Assembly (NCBI GenBank): GCA_023053575.1
Contig: JAKZAP010000010.1
Span: 18,536,628-18,600,627 of the forward strand
Length of the DNA: 64,000 nt
Reading direction: 5' to 3'
DNA from: Branchinecta lynchi
Lineage: Eukaryota; Arthropoda; Branchiopoda; Anostraca; Branchinectidae
The notes beneath the pieces were generated by a model. The model did no database searches, had not been told where the DNA came from, and saw only the letters and a list, made by a program, of their open reading frames with translations. Position numbers and translations under genes: made by a program. How positions within the stretch are numbered: the stretch's first letter is position 1; each line of letters opens with the position of its first letter. Positions 33,759-44,686 of the stretch are shown here, piece after piece.

Positions 33759-34226
33759 CAGAGTGTCGTTAAATTCAGTAATTGTGAACTATTGGTCAGT
33801 GCGAAGGCTTTTTGATGTGGTGACTGGAAAATTCTCGTCGGTAGGCTAAATCAGAAAATGTTTTGGGTAGGAGCACTAACCAAACCCTTGTTCGTTCCTT
33901 TCTGGTCCTTGGCGGTAAACCAACCACACCGGCAAACCTGTTCTTGAGTGATTTCTCTTGTTCCCACTCACAAACTGCCCTTTTGGGTTGATCTAGCTGT
34001 ATAGGGTACTCTAGCCGAGGAATGGTCGACTTTCCCATCAGTGCTCCGCCCACCGAGGTTGGACCAGCCAGTATCTCTGGACAGCACGTCTAGGTCACAT
34101 GACCGCAGTAGAGACGCATTTGGTCCCTAAGCATTCCCGATGAAAAATTATCTCAAAATAGTAGTACCGTATTACGAAACTGTAACATGCAGTAACAACT
34201 AATGCTACTACATGCTAATATAACTG
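33759..34226. other. Spacer between repeat and peroxiredoxin 3' end
   Basis: An 85-codon minus ORF (33796-34053) has no recognised domain. No repeat family was identified. The 3' UTR of the peroxiredoxin ends near its right edge. Confidence 0.35.
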
Positions 34227-34232
34227 TTTATT
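34227..34232 (-). terminator. AATAAA polyadenylation signal of the peroxiredoxin
   Basis: Minus-strand CTAATAAACAG lies about 155 bases after the stop codon, a normal 3' UTR distance. No encoded poly(A) tail follows, which argues against a recent processed retrocopy. Confidence 0.5.
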
Positions 34233-34385
34233 AGTTAAAGTTCTGCCTATTTTCACAACATCACATGACGATTACTTCTATCGGAGTATCACACCCTCAC
34301 CAGGATTTCACATCAGTTTCACTCATGATCTCGGTCTCAGTTTGAGTACACGAGCTACCAGATTTTTTTTGAGCACGCAAACAGT

Positions 34386-34973
34386 CTAAACCGACTCGAA
34401 GTAGTCCTTGCTCTTCTTGGTGTCGATGGTCTTGTCACCTGGCTTCCAACCAGCGGGGCAAACTTCACCGTGCTTGTCTGTGAAATGGAATGCCTGAACC
34501 AGACGGAGAGTCTCGTCAACCGACGGCCAACGGGGAGATCGTTGATGGTAACCTGCCTCAAGTTCTGTTTTGGATCAATGACGAAAAGACCGCGATAGGC
34601 CAAGCCACCTTCCTCTTGGTAGACGCCGTAAGCCTTGGCGACGGAGCAGTTCTTGTCAGCTAGGAGGGGAATGTTCATCTGTCCGATACCGCCCTGTTTT
34701 GCGAGGTGTGTGGATCCATGCGAAGTGGCTGAAATGGGAGTCAGCTGAGCAGCCAATCACCTCAACTCCGATGTCTCTGAATTCCTGTGCGCGATTGGAG
34801 AAGGCAATGCTTTCGGTGGGACACATGAACGTGAAATCTAGAGGGTAGAAGAAAAATACAACGTATTTTCCGGCGTAGTCCGCTAAACTGATCTCCTTGA
34901 ATTCACCATTTACAACAGCGGTTCCCTTGAACTGAGGGGCCGGCTTCCCGGTGGAAGGTACGACGTTGGACAT
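34386..34973 (-). pseudogene. Typical 2-Cys peroxiredoxin with two frameshifts
   Basis: Intronless and complete in length: 588 bases from ATG (34973) to TAG (34386), the size of PRDX1/2-type enzymes (about 195-199 residues). The N-terminal frame reads [17 protein letters not shown] and [15 protein letters not shown], with the peroxidatic Cys near residue 51; most relatives have Val where this has Met before it. An extra base in an A run (34697-34700) shifts the frame before [13 protein letters not shown], the hyperoxidation-sensitive GG(L/I)G region. A missing base near 34521-34525 restores frame zero for [12 protein letters not shown], the resolving Cys in HGEVCPAGW and a C-terminal YF motif (KDYFESV). 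Such enzymes reduce hydrogen peroxide with thioredoxin in the cytosol. All catalytic residues survive, so assembly indels are as likely as true decay. Confidence 0.9.
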
Positions 34974-35138
34974 CTTTTAATCTAGCAGGACTAGACTTCT
35001 GGAGCAAGGCGGGATTCTACTGAATACTATGCTGCTAAAGAGTAGCCCAGTAGGCCACATTAAAAATAAAGTATTCAGTACTACTGCATATTAATACATG
35101 CAACTTTTTCGTACAACTATACAGGCTACAAATTTTCA

Positions 35139-35777
35139 TTGGTTTCAGAAAATGTCTTGGACCCACTTCTAATCCCCCCCCCCAGCACTACCAGCATGGC
35201 AAGAAGTGGTTCGGACACATATTTGGTACTGCGCTTACTATCCGTCAAATATCACTCGAATCGGACCATTTCCGAAAAAATTCCAGTCGGCCTACCGGTA
35301 CGGTACCCCCCAGCCCCACCTCCATCCCACGGACGTGAGATCCAGGTCGGGCATCAAACTACATGTATAGGTCCATGAATTTCGTACCTTTCAAGCTTCA
35401 ACCCATTCACTCCATTCGTTCGACACCTACACGTATTACAATATTTACGCGACTGGAACATCTTGGGCAAGTTTCAGTCGAGTCCGAGTACTTTGGGCCC
35501 AGGAACTGGTTTGGTTTTTGAGGCGTAACCCAAGTCACCGAGAGCTCCGACTTCCACACACAGTTGTAGGATTTCGTTCGGAACCAGAAGCATCATATTT
35601 AGGGCATCTGCTCCTATCAGTCATCAAGTTTCCATAATTTCGGATTACCCGTTGACTTCACCTGTACGTCACCTGTTCATTCAACACATCCTTGTACCAA
35701 TTTTCAACAGAATACTCAACCCCTCTGAGGTAACAGACGGACAGGCAAACTTTACTAACGTTTTGGGATCTCAAAAA
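35139..35777 (+). repeat. Divergent composite repeat with mixed A/B features
   Basis: The core resembles family B (AAGTTTCAGTCGAGTCCGAG, CAAGCTTCAACCC, and a C run at 35176-35184), but the right end carries ACAGACGGACAG and then AACGTTTTGGGATCTCAAAA, the terminus of family A with one changed base. It looks like an intermediate or chimeric member linking the two families. Confidence 0.6.
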
Positions 35778-35919
35778 GCCGCTAAGTTTACAAGCTAAGA
35801 AGACAGCCGTATAAATCTTCAAGCAGTGTTGTAATCTGTTCCAGTGTCTATCACTACTTTTCTGGTCTGAAAGACTATTGACTACATAATATGTATGCTG
35901 TAAGATGCGTTCACGGTCA

Positions 35920-36253
35920 CCGTATTTTGTCGGTAAACTGTAGAATTTTGACGGAAACATCTGGGCTTGCCCCCCCCCCCCCCTCGAATGTTGGCGGCCA
36001 GTCGGTAAAAGAATAGCCGAGTCGGTGCGAAGCGCCGCAATTTTTCGTAAAAGCAGTCGATTTTTTTCTTTGAAACGGTTGATTTTTTTTTTTAATAGTA
36101 TTTTTCTTAAAACCAGCCGATTTTTCGTCAACACAGTCCTTTTTCTCAAGAACAGTCGTTTTTATCTGCAAAAACAGTCGGTAAAATTGACCAGCCAGTT
36201 GGTAAATACCTTCCCCCCCCCCCTCCCAAACATTTCGACTAGTAACGCCTCTG
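35920..36253 (+). mobile_element. hAT-like MITE, CAGTCGG-rich family, left end lost
   Basis: Contains GGCCAGTCGGTAAAA, many CAGTCGATTTTT-like words and a second AGTTGGTAAA near its right end, then ACTAGTAACGCCTCTG, the terminus shared with 51721-52064. The left terminus is not recognisable. Two C tracts are present. Confidence 0.65.
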
Positions 36254-36278
36254 ACTACAATCCTCCAGAGCACGGTAA

Positions 36279-37713
36279 TAACAAGACCAAAGGTTTCGAT
36301 GGGATCCCAAAAACTCAATATCTGATCCAGACAACTGGGTCTTGTCTTAGCCAGATCCAGTCTTCGCCAGACTCCTTGAACATTTTTACAATTAAAATTC
36401 AGAAACAGATTAAGGCCAAATAGCTAATCACCTGAGAAAACCAACTTCAGATTTGGATTCAGCATGTGTGTTTACCCCTATAAGTCATATCTGTTTTGAC
36501 GAAAACTTCCTGCCACTTCTGCCAATTTCCCGGTTCCGGCCGAACTCCAGAACTACTTGTCCGGCGAAAAAAGAAAGCTCAAAGACGAAATCTGGGTATC
36601 TTCTTTCCCCAGCAATGAACATCTAATTAACTTCAAATAGAAATTTAGCTTATAACAAATTTTCCGATTCCAGCCGGATTCCGGTCGAACTATATGTCCG
36701 GGTAAAAGACGATTGTCACACAGGGACTCAGCATCTCTTCTTACCCCTAAATCGCTTATCTAATCAACTAGAAATAAAACTTTGACTTCCAACAGTTTTC
36801 CGGTTTTGGCCGGATTCCGGACGAACTACATGTCCGGGTAGAAACTTGTTTTCACATAAGTGTTCAGCATGTCTTCTTGCCCTAAATCGAACATCCAATC
36901 AACTCCAAATTAAACTTTTAATTTTGACGAACTTTCCGGTTTGGGCCGGATTCCGGTCGAAATACTTGTCCGTCGAGAAAATAGTTTTCACCATCGTCTT
37001 CAGCATGTCTCCCTACCTCTAAATCGAACATATAATCAACTTCAAATAAAACTTTTACTTTCAACAAACTTTCCGGTTTGGGCCGGATTCCGGGCGAAAT
37101 ACTTGTCCATCGAGAAAATAGTTTTCACCATCGTCTTCAGCATGTCTTCCTACCCCTAAATCGAACATCTAATCAATTTCAAATAAAACCTTTACTTTCA
37201 ACAAACTTTCCGGTTTGGGCCGGATTCCGGGCGAAATACTTGTCCGTCGAGAAAATAATTTTCACCATCGTCTTCAGCATGTCTTCCTACCCCTAAATCG
37301 AACATCTAATCAACTTCAAATAAAACTTTTACTTTCAACAAACTTTCCGGTTTTGGCCGGATTCCGGGCGAACTACTTGTCCGATGACAAAATGGTTTTC
37401 ACCATCGTGTTCAGCATGTCTTCTTACCCCATAATCGACTATCACATTAGCTGTTTCAAAATATTTTGTTTGTCCCTTAATTTCAATCCCCTCCCCCACC
37501 CCTAAATGTAGAGCTACAAAGCCCATCTACGAACTTGACTGGTCCGACGACCCAACGAACCTTCTCACCAAGTTTCATCAAAATATCTCATTCCCTTCGA
37601 GAGTTATCGTGCTTACAGACGGACGGACAGACGGACGGACGGACGGACGGACAGACGGACAACTTTTGCGATGTCATAGGTATCCCTCCACTTACGTTTT
37701 GGGATCCCAAAAA
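36279..37713 (-). repeat. Family A composite repeat
   Basis: Complete minus-strand copy from AACAAGACCAAAGG to GGGATCCCAAAAA, almost a mirror of 30111-31526 with the same number of 137-bp units and an ACGG tract of about 45 bases (37617-37661). High similarity between these two copies suggests recent amplification. Confidence 0.9.
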
Positions 37714-37715
37714 GT

Positions 37716-37806
37716 TACACAATTGTAACTCTTTATAGAGCTGTCACGTTTTTTTTTTTTTTTTTTTTTCACAATTGTAACTCTTTATAGAGCTGTCACG
37801 TTTTTT
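37716..37806. repeat. Tandem duplication ending in T runs
   Basis: CACAATTGTAACTCTTTATA followed by GAGCTGTCACG and a T run occurs twice, 53-55 bases apart. The first copy directly abuts the family A terminus. Confidence 0.8.
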
Positions 37807-38265
37807 TTTTGTTTTTGTTTTTTTACACTCGAAGGTTGAAATAACGATGTTAGTTATTACTACCGATAGATGGGAAGTTTCAATGTAACCTAAAAGCCAT
37901 CCTGCAATTCTAGGTTCCAACGTTTGCTTACGAAAAGAGACTATCCAGGATTGAAACACTGAGGCTGGCCATCACCTATATCAACTTCATGGCCGAGCTC
38001 CTAGACCAGCCGTCAGTCAGTACGAACGAACAAGGAAGAAGCCTACAGAAGAAAGTTTTTCAAACCAACGTAGATCCCAACCATTTATATAACCTTCCAT
38101 GCACCCAAATAAGAGATCCTTGGGGGTTTTGGGGGAAACCCTAAGAGCTCCCACACAGTGCTGACGCTTTATAACTCGTTGATGTTCAATTAAACCAGCT
38201 GTTGAAGTTTAAACTGGCAGTCTGTGATTTGTACTCATGAAAAGCTACACACGGCATCAACAAAC
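37807..38265. other. Spacer, no gene seen
   Basis: An ORF of 71 codons begins with a Lys run from the T tract and is not credible. Nothing was recognised. Confidence 0.35.
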
Positions 38266-39950
38266 AACAAGACCAAAGGTTTCGATGGGTTCCCAAAAAT
38301 TCAATATTTGATCCAGACAATTGGGTCTTGTTTTCGCCAGATCCAGTCTTCAACAGACTCCTCTAACATATTTTCTATTAAGATTTAGAAACAGATTAAG
38401 GCCAAATAGCTGATCATCTGAAAAAAAACAAGTTCAGATATGGATTCAGCATGTGTGTTTATCCCTATAAGTCATATCTATTCTGACGAAACCGAACAAA
38501 ACTTCCTGCCTTACTTCTGCCAATTTTCCGGTCCGGCAAAATTTCTGAACTACTTGTACGGCGAAAAAATAAAGCTCAAAAACATCTAAACGTCAAATAA
38601 AAATTTAACTTGGCCTATAACAAATTTTCCGGTTTCAGCCGGATTCCGGGCGAACTATATGTCGGGTAAAAACGATTGTCATATTACGGATTCAGCGTCT
38701 CTTCTTACCTCTAAATCGAACATCTAATCAACTTCAAATCAAACTTTTAGTTTTAACGCACTTCACGGTTTTGACCGGATTTCGGGCGAACTACTTGTCC
38801 GGCGAGGAAATATTTTTCATAATCGTGTTCAGCATGTCTTCTTACCCCTTCATCGACTATCTCATTAGCTGTAAGACCCTAAATCAGACATCTAGGTAGC
38901 GTTCCAGCGACTTATTATTAGTTACGATTGTTACTATTCTTGTTATTATTGCCGCTCCACAACCCGCCTTAATAAGTAAATTGGCTCCTCCCACTTTTTT
39001 CGTTCCACGACTGTTACGATCGTTACAATTTATTTATGATGGTCGCGAGCATCATAGCGATCATAGCCAGCATCATAGAGACCCAACAGTAGTCATTTTA
39101 TTTAGGTCTACAGTAGGCTTGGGTTGCTACTTTACTAAAAATAAAAATTCCCTACCTCCATAATCGAAAAAGTACAACAAAAGAAGAATAAGACCTACGT
39201 ATAAAAATATCCTGTTCGAAAAAGTTATAATAGTCCTCTCGTTAGTGAGTTAGTCCTCGACGGCCATTTAAAAATATCAACCTATTTTTCATAACCTATA
39301 TTTTTCATAACCTGCCTCGCCTTCGGCTCGGACAGGTTATTTTCAATTGCCGTCTCTTTGTTATTTTCCGATATCAACCAAGATGTCTGAAGTTAACCTT
39401 TAACATAACTTCACTGGAACGCTACCTTAATCAACTACATATACAACTTTTGCTTTTAACAAATTTTCCGGTTTGGGCCGGATTCCGGCCGAACTACTTG
39501 TCCGGGTAAAAATGATTCTAACATGAGTGTTCAGCATGTTTTCTTACCCCTGAATCGAACATCTAATCAACTTCAAATCAAACTTTTACTTTTAACTAAG
39601 TTTTCGGTTTTGACCGGATTCCGGGCGAACTACTTGTCCGGCGAGGAAATAGTTTTCATAATCGTGTTCAGCATGTTTTCTTACCCCTTAATCGGCTATC
39701 TCATTGGCTATTTAAAAATATTTTGTTTGCCCCTTAACCTGAGCCCCCGCCCCCACCCCTAAATGCAGGGCTACAGGGCCCATCTACGAACTCGACCTTT
39801 CCCTTGACCAAAGGATCCTCACACCAAGTTTCATCCAAATACCTCATTCCCTTCGAGAGTTATCGTGCTGACAGACGGACAGACAGACAAGACGGACAAC
39901 TTTTGCGATGTCATATGTATTCCTCCACTTACGTTTTGGGATCCCAAAAA
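38266..39950 (-). repeat. Family A composite repeat split by a MITE
   Basis: Runs from AACAAGACCAAAGG to GGGATCCCAAAAA. Interrupted at 38895-39426 by an inverted-repeat element; the flanking CATCTA and TAATCAACTAC rebuild the usual core phrase (catctaatcaac). Somewhat more divergent than 36279-37713. Confidence 0.85.
38895..39426. mobile_element. GGTAGCGTTCC inverted-repeat element
   Basis: A 0.53-kb insertion starting GGTAGCGTTCCAGCGAC and ending CACTGGAACGCTACC. A TA duplication is consistent with the rebuilt empty site. No transposase. The interior holds TATTATT-rich sequence and a short GCCTCGCCTTCGGCTCGG hairpin. Confidence 0.75.
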
Positions 39951-41027
39951 GGAGGCACTCGTTCTTACAAGCAGCCACTTCCTTAGGTTGTGACTAGCCT
40001 AGGCCAAACTGGCGAAATAGGCAATTTCTGTCTTCCACAAATGAAAGTCTTCCAAGTGATTTGTAAGTCTAACAAATTAATTGTAAACTGTATGTCTAAT
40101 TAAGTGTATGTGAATAAAGCAATTGTCCAAGCAATGGTGTTTCTAGTCTTAGCAACTGTCCTAGTGATTCTAAGCTACCTAAGCCCTAGAATCACTTCTA
40201 ACTAAGACTGACAGAGCTGGTATTTCAAAACTGTCAGGTATGGGCTCGGCTACTTTCCAAGACAAGTGAAACCGAGGACCTCTGACACCATCTAAGGCTG
40301 CGTATTGTCCTCACAAGCCACTCAGCCAACTAATTGGTTCAACACATAAGCTTTGCATTACCTAGCCCCATTTTTAGTGAAAAAAGATCTAAAGTTTTAC
40401 TTAACTACAATACAGCAAATACTCATAAATCCACTAAGTTAGGAATGTAACCACAGTTTCTTGAGACACCATATTCTAACAACAAAAAGAATTAAACACT
40501 GTGTTGGGTTTACCACAAATCCCTGATTGTTTTATAGGCTTATGCAATGCCAAATATTTGGTTTACGAACACTTTGGAATAGTCTACGCTTGACACGAGT
40601 TACCCTCTACTAATTGCTGGACATCCTAATCCAATAAAATACTGATGAACTGGGTGAAATTTTTAAACTTTTAATGGGTTAAGGCAACATAATCATTTAT
40701 CCAAACATCAGATACCTGTGGTCGAATGCACAGTATTTTGAAGCTTTTGCAATTGTGAAAAAAAGAAGATGGTCTGATGCATTTTCTCTATGGTTACTAT
40801 TGTTTCTAGAATTGCTAAAGCTTCAAGGTACAAGAGAGATGCCACCGACCCTGCTTTGGAGAGCTAGGACGAATTTGTATTAAAAAAGAATGCTAAGTAG
40901 CCTAAACGACAAAACTCACCAAAGAAAACATTCCCACATCAACACTCATAAAATGCTACTGATCACAGACATATTTTGTTTTAAGTTCAAATAATGTCTG
41001 CTATGGCAGATAGCCAAATACATTTAC
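39951..41027. other. Spacer, no gene seen
   Basis: AT-rich, with GAATAAAGC near 40115 that could be a polyadenylation signal, but no upstream coding sequence was found. Confidence 0.35.
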
Positions 41028-42326
41028 AGGAGGGGTATCCAGCCTCGAATTTGCACAGCCTTGAACCTGGCCTAAAAAGGTTTGAAGAAAATTTCAGTGT
41101 AGTCCTAACAAGGTCCTAACTGTCAAGAAGGAAACCCTGAGTGGCCCAAGACCTTTTTTGGACTGCACAGAAATTGCCTTGTAAGGTTTTCATTCCAGGT
41201 TCGAGGTCATATAAATTTGAGGTTGGATATCCTCCTGTAGGTAAAAAGAAGTCATCCATAATTTACATCTCAACAAATATTAAAATTCAGACAAATATTC
41301 TCGGATGTTCTATGCTCATTTTACCCTTTGACATTTACAAGGACAACATTGCCTTTATAGTTTGCAATTCAGATAGGATTGGTCAAAGTGCCTAACTGTC
41401 AATAAGGAAACCCTGAGTGTCCCAGGACCTGTTTTGGACTGCACAGAAATTGCCTTGTAAGGTTTTCAGTCCAGGTTCAAGGTCATATAAATTTGAGGTT
41501 GGATACTTTCCTGTAGGTAAAAAGAAGTCATCAAAATTTACATATCAACAAATATTAAAATTCAGACATATATTCTCGGATATTCTATGCTGATTTTACC
41601 CTTTGACATTTACAAGGACAATATTGCCTTTATAGTTTGCAACTCACATAGGATTGGTCAAAGTGCCTAACTGTCAATAAGGAAACCCTGAGTGGACCAG
41701 GACCTGTTTTGGACTGCACAGAAATTGCCTTGTAAGGTTTTCAGTCCAGATTCAAGGTCATATAAATTTGAGGTTGGATACCTTCCTGTAGGTAAAAAGA
41801 AGTCATCCATAATTTACATCTCAACAAATATTAAAATTCAGACATATATTCTCGGATATTCTATGCTGATTTTACCCTATGACATTTACAAGGACAATAT
41901 TGCCTTTATAGTTTGCAATTCAGATAGGATTCGTCAAAATGCCAAATAATATATGTGTTTTGTCCCTCTTTCCGTGGTCCTTCACCAGGGTTAACTGATA
42001 GGAGAGTAAAAGCTATCTGTAATGGAGTAGAATGGGTGCAGAATGGGTGCCCCTCTACCATTAGTTCTGAGAATGTGTCCTACTACCCACCATGTCATGC
42101 TACACAACTCTACCTATGAAGAAACTTTTGATAGTGTGTAATCAGGTTACAGGAGGGGTATCCAACCTCGAATTTATATGTCCTCGAACTTGGCCTGAAA
42201 CCCTTACAACTATTCAAGGAAATTTTTGTGCAGTCCAATCCTCGGTTACTCAGGGTTTCCTTCTTGACAGTTAGGACCTTTTCAGGTGAAGTTCGAGGTT
42301 GTGTAAATTAGAGGTTGGATACAGGA
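41028..42326. repeat. Inverted-repeat element with three 276-bp tandem units
   Basis: The outer arms begin AGGAGGGGTATCCAGCCTCG (41028) and end TAGAGGTTGGATAC (42322), and the right arm also contains the direct phrase AGGAGGGGTATCCAACCTCG (42153). Three tandem units start TAACTGTCAA.AAGGAAACC at about 41116, 41393 and 41668 (periods about 277 and 275). Units 1 and 3 each hold an 84-85 codon ORF with nearly identical translation (QDLFWTAQKLPCKVF near the start). Unit 2 is shifted or interrupted, so coding is doubtful. Confidence 0.75.
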
Positions 42327-42327
42327 A

Positions 42328-43511
42328 GATGTAATACCTCCATTCTATCTTGCGAAAATTGCGAATGTTCGCTGGAAAATTGCGAAAAATAAAAAAAAAG
42401 CTGAAAATAAGATGCTGAGCTCGAATATCTTGTCTGTACAAATTTTGATCTGTGTCAGACCACAACCGAGGAAATCAGTCAAAATTATGTTCTCAACCCG
42501 TATAACTTTATCAGAAGTATCTCCCTACAAGTGAGCAGATTAACTCTATGGCAGTGCTTTGCTCACTAAACACTCGGATCACTTTCTCTGTACAAAGAGT
42601 TCAGAACATTCTGAATATTGACGGATAGGTGAATTGGTTTTACGCAGAATTCCTGCTAATCAGAATCTGTTTGGTTGCTACTTCTTCAGTTTTCAGTCGA
42701 GGGATTATTTTGACATAGAATTTCCGTTGAAAACATCCTCAAATGCGCAAACGAAGGAGTTTCAAGTCCCGGTTTCCCCTCACCTCCCTCCCCTTAATAA
42801 TAATTAATAGACCTAGTAAGAAGTCCTTATTCGAGACTGGTCCTATTGTTTCACATGTGAGAACTTTATGACTTTTTCACTTGTTTATTGATTATTATGG
42901 TGGGTTTCCATAAGAAATAAAAATGAGCATGTAAAACAAGTTCACACAAATGACATGCATATCCTTGACAGACCTCCATCACCCCGTAACATCCACTGAC
43001 AGCGCAGAATAATTATACCGCACCAGCAACATGAGTTTTTTTTTAAGTGAGAAACCCCTTTTAATATGCCAACCATCCTTTCTGCTAAGCTTAACCTACA
43101 GAGGAGTTAAAAGTAGGTTATTTTTGATGTTTGTCAAGTATAATCAGTACAAGAATCTAATGTGCAAGACGAACAAGATCTTTCTTTTCCTATCATACAG
43201 TATCTAAATCACACTCTAATTGCCTTAAAATGCAATGCAACCCTTGACTAACCTGACTCATCCCCAGTTCCATCAAAGCTGCAAAGAATCGCCTTCCTAC
43301 CAACCTGTTAGACATGATTGCGTACCACGTTCGGACATGCTTGCGTAGTGTGGTTTTTCTTGCAAAAATTGCAAAAATTCGCCATATTTTTCGATTTGTG
43401 CGAAATATTTCAATTTTTTTGAATATTCACAATTTTCGAAAGGCCTCTGAAGATTGCAATTTTGCGAATATTCGATTGAATTTTTCAACTGAAAAATTCG
43501 CTTATTACATC
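42328..43511. other. Possible inverted-repeat element, weak
   Basis: GATGTAAT at 42328 and ATTACATC ending at 43511 are inverted, and both ends are rich in GCGAAAATTGCGAA-type words in opposite orientation. The interior is unassigned. The inverted match is short, so the boundaries are tentative. Confidence 0.35.
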
Positions 43512-44198
43512 TATAGGGGTACCTGACCTCGTTTTTACACTAGCTCGATTTTTGCCGGAAAAATGTTCAAATGAAATGTATGTGTTCTCCTGACAGGTCA
43601 AGAGGCAATATATGGCTTTTTAGAACAGTCATGTGTCAAGTTTTGTGCCTTTTCTTTGTTTTGAAGCTTCTTTGGAAAGGGATTTTTTTGCTATTGACTT
43701 TGCTAAATCACCTTTTCGTCATTTTGTAGTCAATCGCGGTAAGGTTAGAAAAAAGGAACTTCTTTGAAAAGAAAAATATGTTTGTTGACAGTTGAGTCTT
43801 GTCTTCTCCAGACCCAGTCTTTGCCTAGAAATATATTTATTTATCCAATATGAAAACCATTCAATTTCAATCTAGTATATTTGTCATATGTGTTTCCTTT
43901 TTAAGCCAGATAGATTATTCTGAAGGAAAGACTTCTCTGGAAATTTTAAATCTTGTCTGAGGTAGGGTAGACACAAAAAACACTCTTTTTTCGTTGTCGG
44001 TACTAAAAACGTCGTTTAAATATTTTCATATAAGTGTTTTCTTTGGCATGTTATATAAACGTTATTGATACCAAAATGTTAAGAATCGAACTAACTTAAT
44101 ATTTGCAACAGCAGCTATAATGAAGTACTAAAATGGATTTTAGCATAACAGGACAACAGGATCATTGTTAAAAAAAAAAAAAGCAGAGAGGGTGGTGT
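43512..44198. other. Spacer, no gene seen
   Basis: TTGAGTCTTGTC and CCAGACCCAGTCTTTGCC near 43793-43815 recall the end sequence of family A, the only hint of a repeat. Otherwise unassigned. Confidence 0.3.
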
Positions 44199-44589
44199 AA
44201 GTGGTTTTTGTCCGTTTTGTCTATGGAAACATGGATGTTGAATGCAGGTTAAGCAGATACACTTTCAGGAGGGGTATCCAACCTCAGATAGGGTAGCTAT
44301 CCTCAGGGACATCATGACTGGGGGGGGGGAGGCCTCCCCCAATGCTGTCGGCCAGTCGGTAAAAAACAACCAGGTCGGCGCGAAGTACCAATTTTTCGTC
44401 GAAGCAATTGATTTTTTTCATGAAAACAGTCGGTTTTTATGAAGATTGTCCGATTTTTCGTCAATATAGTCCGTTTTTCAGAAAATCAGTTGAATTTTTT
44501 GAAATCAGTCAATTTTGCCTGAAACTGTATCCATTTACCCTGCATTCAACATCCATGTTTCCATAGACGAAACTGATGAAAACCACTTA
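44199..44589. repeat. Inverted repeat around a hAT-like MITE remnant
   Basis: Arms of about 52 bases (44199-44249 and 44537-44589) sharing CTATGGAAACATGGATGTTG face each other around about 290 bases. The interior holds GGCCAGTCGGTAAAAAAC and CAGTCGGTTTTT-like words of the family at 51721-52064 (about 44345-44525). The intact LINE tail begins at the right arm's end. Confidence 0.7.
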
Positions 44590-44686
44590 ATAATAATAAT
44601 AATAATAATAATACCTTTATTTCAGCCAGAGGCCATATACACATAACAACAAGAACAGAACAACATCTAACAAACACTAAAACGCG

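Noticed and set aside
35658..36149. 163-codon minus ORF and its overlapping neighbours
   Set aside because: It reads through a MITE of CAGTCGATTTTT words, giving Lys/Arg/Leu-rich low-complexity translation.
41141..41949. Two near-identical 84-85 codon ORFs as a possible small-protein tandem gene
   Set aside because: Unit spacing of 275-277 bases is not a multiple of three throughout, the middle unit lacks the ORF, and no start context or signal is shared beyond the DNA repeat.
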